Shown: piece after piece, positions 17,548 through 25,586 of the stretch | Layout of the letters: every line of letters begins with the position of its first letter | Position numbering within the stretch: position 1 is the first letter of the stretch | DNA from: Streptomyces changanensis | GTDB lineage: Bacteria > Actinomycetota > Actinomycetes > Streptomycetales > Streptomycetaceae | NCBI RefSeq assembly: GCF_024600715.1 | Contig: NZ_CP102332.1 | Location: forward strand, 5,394,001 to 5,458,000 | DNA: 64,000 bases | Direction of reading: 5' to 3' | The notes under the pieces: model-generated | Database searches by the model: none | What the model was told of the DNA's origin: nothing | The model's input: only the letters and a program-made list of their open reading frames with translations | Made by a program: the position numbers and the translations under genes

Positions 17548-18573
17548 ATGACGCGAGACCTGACCTGGACGGGCAACCACTTCCTGGACCCCGCCGCCCA
17601 CACCGCCCGGCTGCTCCGGGCGGCCGAGGACATCGACATCACCAACAAGGACGAGGTGTGGAGCCGGCAGGTGGCCACGGCCGCCGCCGCCCACTTCGGC
17701 GTGCCCGCCGACTTCGTCCGCGTCGGCGCCGGCGCCACCCAGCTCATCGACACCCTGCTGCGCAGCGCCTACCGCGGGCTCGTGGTGGACGTGACCCCCA
17801 ACTTCCACCTCACCGCGACCGTCGCCCGCCAGCAGGGCTGGGAGTACCTCGCCGTCCCGGTGCGCGAACCCGGGGAGCTGCTCCCCGCGCTGGAGCCCCA
17901 CCTCGGGCGCGACGACGCGATCACCGTGCTGTGCTCGCCGCGCAACCCGCTCGGCTACCAGTTCCCGGTGGAGGACGTCGCCGCGCTCCTCGAGCGGGCG
18001 CGGGGCCTGGTCGTCCTGGACGAGGTGTACGCGGACTTCGCCCCGGCGACCGCGCTGCCCCTGGTCGAGCGCTTCCCGAACCTGGTCGTCATGCGCACCT
18101 TCTCCAAGGCGTGGGGCCTGGCGAACCTGCGGATCGGCTTCGCCGTCTCCGCCTCCTTCGCCCGCGAGGACTTCCCGTTCTGGCTCATGCCGAACAGCGT
18201 CTCGGGCGTCGCCCAGCGCACCGCGCTCGGCCTCCTCGCCGATCCGGCGCCGGTCCGCGACAGCGTCCGCCGCGTGCACGCGTGCCGTGAGCGGCTCGTC
18301 GCCGGGCTGAGCGGGGTGGAGGGGCTGCGCCTGTGGCCGTCGGACGCCAACTACGTCTGCCTGGAGACCCCCCGGGCCGCCGAGGTCGTCGAGGAGCTGG
18401 GCCACGCCGGGTACCGCACGCGGCTCGTCCACGACCTGCGCGGCTACCCCGCCGACTGGCCGGCCGGCGTGCGGATCGTCGTCCCGCCCGAGCCCGACGT
18501 GGACCGCGTCGTCAAGGGCGTCCTCCACGCCCACCAGGGGCCCGGGGCCGCGCCGGCGCCGGCGGACCGGTGA
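17548..18573 (+). CDS. PLP-dependent aminotransferase, HisC/CobD-like (class I/II)
   Basis: This is a fold-type I PLP enzyme of 341 residues. VGAGATQLID (about residue 59) binds the cofactor phosphate, SPRNPLG contains the conserved Asn133, LDEVYADF carries Asp158 and Tyr161, and TFSKAWGLANLRIGF carries the Schiff-base lysine Lys187. Relatives include histidinol-phosphate aminotransferase and threonine-phosphate decarboxylase, so transamination or decarboxylation of a phosphorylated or phosphonylated amino acid is plausible here. Its end overlaps the next gene (GTGA), indicating translational coupling. The 115-base gap ahead holds three copies of ggcaccgac (17462-17488). Confidence 0.85.
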   Translation: MTRDLTWTGNHFLDPAAHTARLLRAAEDIDITNKDEVWSRQVATAAAAHFGVPADFVRVGAGATQLIDTLLRSAYRGLVVDVTPNFHLTATVARQQGWEYLAVPVREPGELLPALEPHLGRDDAITVLCSPRNPLGYQFPVEDVAALLERARGLVVLDEVYADFAPATALPLVERFPNLVVMRTFSKAWGLANLRIGFAVSASFAREDFPFWLMPNSVSGVAQRTALGLLADPAPVRDSVRRVHACRERLVAGLSGVEGLRLWPSDANYVCLETPRAAEVVEELGHAGYRTRLVHDLRGYPADWPAGVRIVVPPEPDVDRVVKGVLHAHQGPGAAPAPADR

Positions 18574-20546
18574 CCGGCGGACCGGCGCGCGCCACCGGCG
18601 GGGCGGCCACCGGCGGTGGCGCGGGGCGGACCGACGGGCCGCCCTCGCTCAGCGCCGACGGGCGGTACGCCGCCTGGCTCTCCGCCGGCGACGGCGCCAC
18701 CCGCCTCGTCGTGCACGACCTCGCGGCCCGGCGCGAACACGGCCGCTCGGACGTCGGAGCCGCCCGCTGCCGCGCCTTCACCTGGTCGCACCTGCCCGGA
18801 GTCGGCCTCGCCCTCTCCGACCCGGACGGCTCCGAGAGCTGGACGCTCTTCCGCGTCGACGTGGCGGACGGCACCTGGACGCCGCTCGGCGCGCCGGGGC
18901 GGCGCACACGGCTGGCCGGACTGAGCCCGCAGCGCCCCGAGGAGGTGCTGCTCGCCGCCGAGGGGGGCGAGCCCGGCCGACTCGACCACCACCTGGTGTC
19001 CCTGCGCACCGGCGCCCGGACGGAGGTGCTCCGCGACCGCGGCTACGCGGCCGTCTACGCCGACACGTCCCTGCGCCCCCGGCTGACCGAGACCGTCGGC
19101 GACGACGGCTCGCGCGACCTGTGGCACGGCGAGCCCACCGCCGGCCGGCCGTTCCTGCACGTCCCGCACGAGGACGCGCTCACCGTGCGGTTCCTCGCCT
19201 TCGCACCCGACGGGGACACCGCGTACTTCGTCCTGCCCGACGGCCCCGACGGCGTCCGCCTCACCGCCCTCGCCTGCCGGGACGGCGCCCCCGCGCGCGA
19301 GCTGCGCACCGAGCACCGGGTGCGCGGCGGGGACATCCCGGACGTCCTGTTCGAGCCCGGCACCGGCCGCCCGGGGATCGTGCAGACCGAACGCGAGCGG
19401 CGCGCCTGCGTCGCCCTGGACCCCCGCTGGGCACCCGTACTCGAGCACCTGCGCACGCGCCTCGGCACCGAACCCGTGGTCACCGAGCGCCGCGGCGGCC
19501 GGTGGCTGGTGGCCGCGCACCGCCCCGAGCACGACACGCACTGGTACGTCCACGAGCCCGCCGGCGGCGACACCTGGCGGCTCGGCGCGGCCCGGCCCGG
19601 CACCCCGCCATCGTCCGTCACGTGCCGCGCCGTCGGCGTGCCGCTGCGCGGCGGCGGCGAGGCCGTCACGTACGTCACGCGCGGCACGGCACGCGGGGAC
19701 GGCGACGGGCCCGGCCCCGCCGTGCTGCTCGTCCACGGCGGGCCCTGGCGGCGCAGCCGCTGGGAGTACGCCGAGCGGCGCACCTGGCTCGCCGAGCGGG
19801 GCTGCACCGTCATCGAGCCCAACTTCCGCGGCTCCACCGGCTTCGGCCCGGCCTGGACCAACGCCGCCGACCGGCAGTGGGGCCTGGCCATGCAGGACGA
19901 CCTGGAGGACGCCCTCGACTGGGCGGTCGCCGAGGGCGTCGCCGACCCCGACCGGCTCGCCCTGGTCGGCGGCAGCTACGGCGGGTACGCGGTGCTCCAG
20001 ATGGCGGCCACCACCCGCCGGGACCTGCGCTGCGTGGTGGCGACCTCGCCCCTCACCGACCTGGTGCGCTTCCTGGAGGAACCCCCCGCCTTCTGGCGGA
20101 CCGCCGCGCCCATGCTGCACCGCCGCGTCGGGGACCCCGCCGACCCCGACCAGCGGGCGGCGCTCCGGGCGGTGTCGCCGGTGGACAACGCCGCCGGCGT
20201 GCGCTGCCCCGTCCTGCTCGTCCACGGCGCCAACGACAGCCGCGTCCCGGCCGAGATGGCCACCCGGATGTTCATGGCGCTGGCCCGGGCGGGCAAGGAC
20301 GCGACCCTCGCGCTCTTCCCCGACGAGGGACACGAGGTGGTCACCACCGGCAACCGGGCCGCGCTCCACGCCGTGACGGCCGCCCACCTCGACACGCACC
20401 TGTTCGACCGCCCGCCCGCCGCCGACGCGGGCCCGCCCGGTGACACCACCCTCAAGCTCTTCGACACACCCCACGCGGCGCGCCGCAAGGCGGCGTCCGC
20501 GCCCGATCCTGGAGACGTCCATGGCACTGCACTTCACGCGCAGTAA
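18570..20546 (+). CDS. S9 prolyl-oligopeptidase family serine peptidase
   Basis: The N-terminal two thirds form a beta-propeller-like region, and the C-terminal 230 residues are an alpha/beta hydrolase. The catalytic triad is readable: Ser469 in GGSYGGYA, Asp556 in HGANDSR and His588 in DEGHEV. HGGPWRRSRW gives the oxyanion region and PNFRGSTGFG the usual S9C motif. The GTG at 18570 overlaps the aminotransferase stop. No signal peptide is present, so the enzyme is cytosolic. In a phosphonate cluster it may trim a phosphonopeptide or act as an acyl transferase or hydrolase in maturation or self-protection. The first 20 residues are Gly/Ala/Thr low complexity. Confidence 0.88.
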   Translation: MTGGPARATGGAATGGGAGRTDGPPSLSADGRYAAWLSAGDGATRLVVHDLAARREHGRSDVGAARCRAFTWSHLPGVGLALSDPDGSESWTLFRVDVADGTWTPLGAPGRRTRLAGLSPQRPEEVLLAAEGGEPGRLDHHLVSLRTGARTEVLRDRGYAAVYADTSLRPRLTETVGDDGSRDLWHGEPTAGRPFLHVPHEDALTVRFLAFAPDGDTAYFVLPDGPDGVRLTALACRDGAPARELRTEHRVRGGDIPDVLFEPGTGRPGIVQTERERRACVALDPRWAPVLEHLRTRLGTEPVVTERRGGRWLVAAHRPEHDTHWYVHEPAGGDTWRLGAARPGTPPSSVTCRAVGVPLRGGGEAVTYVTRGTARGDGDGPGPAVLLVHGGPWRRSRWEYAERRTWLAERGCTVIEPNFRGSTGFGPAWTNAADRQWGLAMQDDLEDALDWAVAEGVADPDRLALVGGSYGGYAVLQMAATTRRDLRCVVATSPLTDLVRFLEEPPAFWRTAAPMLHRRVGDPADPDQRAALRAVSPVDNAAGVRCPVLLVHGANDSRVPAEMATRMFMALARAGKDATLALFPDEGHEVVTTGNRAALHAVTAAHLDTHLFDRPPAADAGPPGDTTLKLFDTPHAARRKAASAPDPGDVHGTALHAQ

Positions 20547-21774
20547 CGCGCTGCTGCTCCTGACCCCGAAGACGGGCAGCACGTGGATCCGCAGGAAGGT
20601 CAGGGAACTCGGCCTGGAGGTCGCCGAGGTCGGCGACCCGGCGATGCGCGAGCACGACCTCCTCGCCGACTTCGACCGCTCCCGGTACGGCTTCGTCGGC
20701 GCCTTCGTCCGCGACCCGCTCGAGTGGTACCGCTCCTACTGGTCCTACCGCATGGAGAAGGGCTGGCGGCCGCAGTACCCGCTCGACGAGCACTGCGAGA
20801 GCGACGACTTCCAGACCTTCGTGCGGCGGGCCGTGACCGTCCTGCCGGGCGCGCTCGGCAACATCTACACCTCGTACGTCGGCACGCCGGACGACGAGGT
20901 GGACTTCGTCGGCCGGCAGGAGGACCTGGCAGCCGACTTCGCGCGGTTCCTGAAGCTCGCCGGCGAGGAGTTCGACGCCTCCGTCCTCGCCGAGGGCGAC
21001 CGGATCAACGCGACCAGCATCCGTCCCGACTACCCGGAGGAGCTCAAGGAGCTCATCACCCTCTCCGAGTGGGAGACCATGGCGCGCTTCGGCTACCTCG
21101 ACGCCCGGCCCGACCCGATCGGCCTCGCCGAGATGCGCGCCCGCTACCCCGAGGACGCCGGTGACCTGCGGCTGCTGTCCCTGTGGACCGAGAAGATCCA
21201 CTGGGCGCCGGACGACGTCAAGCGGGCCTCGGGCCGGCCGGTGCGCCCCGAGACCCGGTACGCCCGCGTCCACAGCAACTTCGCGCTCTTCGCCCAGCAC
21301 AAGAAGCAGGACCCCGAGTACGCCGGCACCCGCTACCGCGAGGCGCTGCGCCTCGACCCGGCCCACCCGCGCACGCTGTGCAACTACGCCCTGTACGTCG
21401 CCGAGCACGAGGACGACACGGCCGGCGCCCGCGCGCTGATGCTGCGGGCGCTGTCGGGCCGCCCGAACCACCCGTACACCCTCGGCAAGCTGGCGAAGCT
21501 GACCGCCGAGCGGCTCGACGACCCCGACCTCGCGGAGGTCCTCTACCGGCAGAGCCTCGCCGCCAACAGCGACCAGCGGGAGCTGCGCGCCGAGTTCGCC
21601 CGGTTCCTCGCGGGCCGCGGCAAGACCGACGAGGCGGTGGCCCTGCTCGCGGAGGAGGCCGAGAGCCCGCGGGCCGACCGGCTCACCCTGCTCACCCACG
21701 CGTCGGTCCTGGCCCGCGCCGGCCGGATCACCGAGGCCCGCCGCTTCCAGCAGCTCGCCGCCACCGCCGCCTGA
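20521..21774 (+). CDS. PAPS-dependent sulfotransferase fused to TPR-like repeats
   Basis: Residues 11-22 (LLLLTPKTGSTW) form the 5'-phosphosulfate loop of sulfotransferases. Residues 60-75 (GAFVRDPLEWYRSYWS) match the 3'-phosphate-binding strand and helix with Arg64 and Ser72. From about residue 260 the chain turns into helical repeats (YREALRLDPAHPRTLCNYALYVAEHEDD and similar, roughly four units), resembling TPR motifs. The 417-residue size fits a small sulfotransferase plus repeats. The ATG has GGAG 7 bases ahead and lies inside the end of the peptidase gene (26-base overlap). With the PAPS-making genes downstream, it is expected to sulfate a cluster intermediate. The acceptor is unknown. 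Confidence 0.85.
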   Translation: MALHFTRSNALLLLTPKTGSTWIRRKVRELGLEVAEVGDPAMREHDLLADFDRSRYGFVGAFVRDPLEWYRSYWSYRMEKGWRPQYPLDEHCESDDFQTFVRRAVTVLPGALGNIYTSYVGTPDDEVDFVGRQEDLAADFARFLKLAGEEFDASVLAEGDRINATSIRPDYPEELKELITLSEWETMARFGYLDARPDPIGLAEMRARYPEDAGDLRLLSLWTEKIHWAPDDVKRASGRPVRPETRYARVHSNFALFAQHKKQDPEYAGTRYREALRLDPAHPRTLCNYALYVAEHEDDTAGARALMLRALSGRPNHPYTLGKLAKLTAERLDDPDLAEVLYRQSLAANSDQRELRAEFARFLAGRGKTDEAVALLAEEAESPRADRLTLLTHASVLARAGRITEARRFQQLAATAA

Positions 21775-21794
21775 GCACGAAAAGGAGAACGACC

Positions 21795-22670
21795 ATGACG
21801 ATCACGGAGGACCGGCTCGCCCGGACCATCCAGGACGAGTCCGTGTCCGCGGCCGGCCGGACGGTCGCGCAGACCGTCGCCGCGGCCCGCGAGGTCGTCG
21901 GGCGGAACAGGATCTGCCTGGTCCGCGACTTCCCCCTGGACCCCGACCGTTACCTGGAGTTCCTCGGCGCCTTCGGCGAACCGCTGCGGAACTACTCCTC
22001 GCTCAGCGAGCTGGCGAAGACCGACCCGCACCCGCAGATCAACCGGGTGAAGTACAAGAAGAAGACCGAGGGCGCCCAGTCCGTCCACTACGTCGCCGGC
22101 GGTCTGCGGCCGCACTCCGCCCGCTCCTGGTGCACGCCCCGCCCGGCGTTCTTCGCGATGCTCATGGTGGAGCCCGGCTGGCGGGAGGTCCCGGCCGGGC
22201 AGCGGGGCGAGTCCGTCGTGGTCTCCTGGTACGACCTGTTCACCCGGCTCGCCGAGCGGGACGGCGCCGTGTTCGAGGAGCACTTCGCGCGGCTGTCGGG
22301 CACGCCGATCACCTTCCGGGCCAACAACGTGCGGGAGGAGCTGAGCGACCTGCCGCTGCTCTACCCGCTGGACGACTCCCGCGGGCGGTACGACGTGGGC
22401 GTCCGGCTCAAGCAGGACCTGCGCGACAAGATCGCGGGCATCGAGGACCAGCTGCCCGACGCCGACGCCTACCGGAAGTCCCTGGACTACCTGCTGGACG
22501 CCAGCGTCGAGGACGGGCTGTTCTCCTGCTTCCCGATGGAGCGCGGCGACCTGCTGCTGCTGGACAACCACCGGTTCGCGCACGGCCGTCAGAAGATCGT
22601 CGGCGAGTACGCGGTCGACGGCGAGGCGCGGACCAACGACCGCGAGCTGTGGAGCGTCACGGTCCGCTGA
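21795..22670 (+). CDS. TauD/clavaminate synthase-like protein lacking the canonical acidic iron ligand
   Basis: The 291-residue protein has the double-stranded beta-helix signature of the TauD/clavaminate synthase-like family. The proximal motif reads His107-Ser108-Ala109, where the family normally has His-x-Asp/Glu. The distal His263 is present in DNHRFAHGR. The C-terminal strand reads ELWSVTVR, where relatives have a 2-oxoglutarate-binding Arg in place of Ser. Loss of the acid is the hallmark of Fe/2OG halogenases, but loss of the arginine makes this assignment uncertain. A paralogue with the same changes lies at 32329-33186. AAAGGAG precedes the ATG by 7 bases. It follows the sulfotransferase by 20 bases. 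Confidence 0.8.
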   Translation: MTITEDRLARTIQDESVSAAGRTVAQTVAAAREVVGRNRICLVRDFPLDPDRYLEFLGAFGEPLRNYSSLSELAKTDPHPQINRVKYKKKTEGAQSVHYVAGGLRPHSARSWCTPRPAFFAMLMVEPGWREVPAGQRGESVVVSWYDLFTRLAERDGAVFEEHFARLSGTPITFRANNVREELSDLPLLYPLDDSRGRYDVGVRLKQDLRDKIAGIEDQLPDADAYRKSLDYLLDASVEDGLFSCFPMERGDLLLLDNHRFAHGRQKIVGEYAVDGEARTNDRELWSVTVR

Positions 22671-22707
22671 CCGGGGCGAACACCGTCACACCCAGAAGGA
22701 GAAGCAC

Positions 22708-22947
22708 ATGGACAACCCCGTCCCCACCACCCCCGGCGAGGACGCGGCCGAGCCGACCGGGCAGGCGGCCGAGCAGGCCGACCTGGCCGCCGTCTGCGCC
22801 GAGCTCCAGGGCGAGCTCGACGCGCTGATGGCCGGCCCCGGGACGAACGCGGCGGCGCAGTCGCTCGACACGGCCGTCTCGTCGCTGAAGGAGGTCGAGC
22901 AGCGCAACGTCTCGTCGGTGCAGCTCGTGGCGCTCGCCGACCGGTAG
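22708..22947 (+). CDS. Small acidic protein (79 aa), unknown
   Basis: The gene has a strong Shine-Dalgarno sequence (AGAAGGAG, 6 bases ahead of the ATG) and lies just before a strong terminator. The protein is acidic and helical after an unstructured Pro/Thr-rich start (first 20 residues), with no cysteine. Two helices are predicted by eye at about 23-43 and 49-65, and it ends in SSVQLVALADR. It lacks a signal peptide and is not a carrier protein with a phosphopantetheine serine motif (no GxDS). It may be a scaffold, a partner of the preceding TauD-like protein, or a peptide substrate. I do not recognise a family. Confidence 0.6.
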   Translation: MDNPVPTTPGEDAAEPTGQAAEQADLAAVCAELQGELDALMAGPGTNAAAQSLDTAVSSLKEVEQRNVSSVQLVALADR

Positions 22948-23008
22948 GCGGACCCGCTCCCACCGCCCCGCGCCGGGGCGGTGACACCGCTCCGCCGCGG
23001 TGGTGACG

Positions 23009-23044
23009 CCTCCCCGCCGGGCCCCCGCGGGCCCGGCGGGGAGG
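23009..23044 (+). terminator. Strong terminator ending the first cluster operon
   Basis: A perfect 16-bp stem (CCTCCCCGCCGGGCCC and its complement) has a 4-base loop CCGC. It is 61 bases past the small gene and is followed by AT-richer bases CAATTC. It marks the end of the transcription unit starting at 16194. Confidence 0.85.
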
Positions 23045-23047
23045 CAA

Positions 23048-23076
23048 TTCCCGGCACTGTTCCCGGCCCGTAGAAT
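23048..23076 (+). promoter_or_regulatory. Candidate promoter of the ATCase-like gene
   Basis: TAGAAT (23071-23076) matches the streptomycete -10 consensus well. TTCCCG 17 bases upstream is a weak -35. The element sits right after the terminator and 50 bases ahead of the ATG at 23127, which itself lacks a clear Shine-Dalgarno sequence. Confidence 0.45.
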
Positions 23077-23126
23077 GGCCGCGGCCGAGGGCTGTACCCG
23101 GTGTCATAGAGAAAGTCAGAGTCGTC

Positions 23127-24185
23127 ATGTCATTGACCGGAAAGCACATTCTCTCCAGCGACCTCTTCACCCGGGACGACCTGGAGCGGCTCTTCGAACT
23201 GGCGGACGTCCTGACGCCGGTGGCCCGCGGCCGGAAGGTCACGCGGGTCCTCGAGGGCGCCGTGATGGCGAGCCTCTTCTTCGAGGCCAGCACCCGCACG
23301 CGGCTGAGCTGCGAGTCGGCCTTCCTGCGCCTGGGCGGCGGAGTGACGACGACCACCGGGGTCGAGCTGCTGTCGATCGCCAAGGGCGAGTCGCTGGCCG
23401 ACACCAGCCGCGTCGTCAGCGGCTACTGCGACCTCGTCGTGATGCGCCACCCCGACGAGGCGGCCGTCCACGAGTTCGCCGACGCCACCCACGTCCCCGT
23501 CGTCAACGGCGGCAACGGCGCGGGCGAGCACCCCACGCAGGCGCTCCTCGACATGTTCACCATGCACCGCGAGTTCCACCGCCTCGGCCGCGACATCGAC
23601 GGCGCCCGGATCGCCATGGTCGGCGACCTCCGCCACGGCCGCACCGTCCACTCGCTGATCAAGCTGCTGTCCCGGTACGACAAGCTGACGCTGGTCTGCG
23701 TCTCGCCCGACAGCCTCGGCATGCCCGCTCCGCTGCTGGAACTCGCCGCGAGCCGCGGCCACCACGTCGAGGTGAGCGACCGGCCCGAGGCCGGCCTGCG
23801 GGACGCCGACCTGGTGTACGCGACGCGCCTGCAGACGGAGCGCTTCGCCGACCTGCCCGTCCCGTACAGCGACGAGTTCCGCATCGACCGCGCGCTGGTG
23901 GACCGGGTCTGCCGCCCCGACACGGTGATCATGCACCCGCTGCCCCGGGACAGCCGCCCCGCCGCCAACGACCTCGGCACGGACCTGAACACCGACCCCC
24001 GGCTGGCGATCTTCCGGCAGACCGACGCGGGCATCCCGATCCGCATGGCGCTCTTCGCGTCGGTGCTGGGCGTCGCCGACGCCATCCGGCCCTCGCTGCG
24101 CCCGGCCACCTGGTACCGGCCGGACTTCACGGGCCCCGACGACGCCCCCTTCTACCGCAACACCGCGGTGGAGGGCATCGCGTAG
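23127..24185 (+). CDS. Aspartate carbamoyltransferase, extra copy (putative resistant target)
   Basis: This 352-residue protein matches the catalytic chain of ATCase, which condenses carbamoyl phosphate with aspartate in pyrimidine synthesis. Every binding motif I can align by eye with the E. coli chain is present: FFEASTRTRLS (Ser55, Thr56, Arg57), AKGESLADT (Lys86), VMRHP (Arg107), HPTQALLD (His135), GDLRHGRTVHSL (Arg172), TRLQTERF (Arg234, Gln236) and HPLPRD. By these motifs it resembles the E. coli type more than the actinobacterial PyrB I know. It has about 40 extra C-terminal residues. No pyrimidine gene (pyrI, pyrC, pyrR, carAB) is near. It may be a self-resistance copy against a PALA-like product, or a carbamoylating biosynthetic enzyme. 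Confidence 0.88.
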   Translation: MSLTGKHILSSDLFTRDDLERLFELADVLTPVARGRKVTRVLEGAVMASLFFEASTRTRLSCESAFLRLGGGVTTTTGVELLSIAKGESLADTSRVVSGYCDLVVMRHPDEAAVHEFADATHVPVVNGGNGAGEHPTQALLDMFTMHREFHRLGRDIDGARIAMVGDLRHGRTVHSLIKLLSRYDKLTLVCVSPDSLGMPAPLLELAASRGHHVEVSDRPEAGLRDADLVYATRLQTERFADLPVPYSDEFRIDRALVDRVCRPDTVIMHPLPRDSRPAANDLGTDLNTDPRLAIFRQTDAGIPIRMALFASVLGVADAIRPSLRPATWYRPDFTGPDDAPFYRNTAVEGIA

Positions 24186-24209
24186 CCGACAGACACGAAC
24201 CACCCAGAC

Positions 24210-24253
24210 GAACGCCGAAGCGGGCCGGAGACCTCCGGCCCGCTTCGGCGTTC
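24210..24253 (+). terminator. Long perfect hairpin between ATCase-like and MFS genes
   Basis: The arms 24210-24230 and 24233-24253 are perfect 21-base reverse complements (GAACGCCGAAGCGGGCCGGAG). The stem is stronger than most streptomycete terminators. Only 25 bases separate it from the MFS start codon. Confidence 0.75.
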
Positions 24254-24278
24254 CCGCGTCCGAGCCAAGAGGAATTCC

Positions 24279-25586
24279 ATGAGTGGTGAGACGCGCCGCG
24301 AGAAACGCCGACGGGATTTCGCCGCCTACCGGCATCCGATCGTCGCGGTGACGATGGCGAGCACGTTCTTCCTGAAGCTCGTGTCGTATCTCTGTATTCC
24401 GTTCATGACGATCTTCCTGAGCCGCAACGCCGACCTGCCGGCCCACGTGATCGGGCTGCTCGTCGGGCTCAACCAGATCGGCTCGCTGACCGCCGGCTTC
24501 TTCAGCGGCGTCCTCGCGGACCGGATCGGGCGGCGGCGGATCCTGCTCGTCGGGCTCTTCGGCACCGCGCTGGTCTTCGGGCTGCTGTTCGCCGTGGCCA
24601 CGTACCTGCGGCAGTCGCTGGCGTTCCCCGTGCTGTTCGGGGTGCTGAACGTCTCGTACGGCGTGATGTCGGCGTTCTTCTGGCCGGTCACCCAGGTGGT
24701 GATGGCCGACAGCCTGCCGAAGGAGCAGCGGCCGGTGCTCTTCCGCCACCGGTACGTGCTGACGAACACGGCCGTGGCCGTCGGCCCGCCGACCGGGGCC
24801 TTCCTGGGGCTCGCCTCCGACCGGCTCGCCTTCGTCATCGCGGGCGGCTGCTACCTGCTCTTCGCGCTCGCGTACGCGTGGCTCGGCCGGGGCACGGAGT
24901 ACGGCGCCCCCGTCCCGACGCCCGCCGCCTCGGCCCCCGCGGCGGGAGCCAAGGCGGCGGGGGACCGGCGCAGCTTCACCGGGGCGCTGCGGGTGCTCGC
25001 GGCGGACCGGGCGTTCCGCAGCCTCACCGTGTCGATGATCCTGTTCACCCTGGCGTACTGCCAGATCGAGTCGAACCTCTCGCGGATCGTCAGCACCGGG
25101 TTCCCCGACGGGATCCGCTTCTTCGCGGTGCTGCTCACGGTCAACGCCGTGGCCGTCATCGCGCTCCAGCCGCTTGCCTCCCGGGCCGCCGAGCGGCTGG
25201 GCCCCCGGCGCACCCTCCTCACGGGCAACGCGCTGTTCGCGGTCGTCTGCCTGCTGTTCCCGCTCACCGGCTCCGGCCGGGCGGCCCTCGTGGCGCTGGT
25301 CGTGCTGATCAGCCTCGCCGAGGTCCTGGTCGTCCCCACGGTGAGCGTCGTGGTGGACGAACTCGCGCCACCCGACCTGCGCGGCACGTACTTCGGTGCG
25401 GCCACGCTCCGCAACCTCGGTCTCGGCCTCGGGCCCGCGGCGGGCGGGCTCGTGCTGACGCTGTTCCCCCGGGAACTGCTCTTCGTCTTCATGGGGCTGT
25501 GCGCCGCCGCCGCGTGGGCCGTCATCCACTTCACCCTCAGGGAGAACGCCGGTGCGCATCCTGGTCCTGCATCAGAACCTGTTTGA
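24279..25586 (+). CDS. MFS transporter, probable product exporter
   Basis: The 435-residue protein has about 12 hydrophobic helices. The loop between helices 2 and 3 carries the MFS signature in GVLADRIGRRRILLVG, and a longer Ala/Pro-rich cytoplasmic loop lies in the middle (about residues 208-235). This fits drug/metabolite efflux carriers of the major facilitator family. AAGAGG lies 7 bases ahead of the ATG. Its end overlaps the next gene by 35 bases, so it is co-translated with the ATP-grasp/CysQ fusion. Export of the phosphonate product is the likely job. Confidence 0.85.
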   Translation: MSGETRREKRRRDFAAYRHPIVAVTMASTFFLKLVSYLCIPFMTIFLSRNADLPAHVIGLLVGLNQIGSLTAGFFSGVLADRIGRRRILLVGLFGTALVFGLLFAVATYLRQSLAFPVLFGVLNVSYGVMSAFFWPVTQVVMADSLPKEQRPVLFRHRYVLTNTAVAVGPPTGAFLGLASDRLAFVIAGGCYLLFALAYAWLGRGTEYGAPVPTPAASAPAAGAKAAGDRRSFTGALRVLAADRAFRSLTVSMILFTLAYCQIESNLSRIVSTGFPDGIRFFAVLLTVNAVAVIALQPLASRAAERLGPRRTLLTGNALFAVVCLLFPLTGSGRAALVALVVLISLAEVLVVPTVSVVVDELAPPDLRGTYFGAATLRNLGLGLGPAAGGLVLTLFPRELLFVFMGLCAAAAWAVIHFTLRENAGAHPGPASEPV

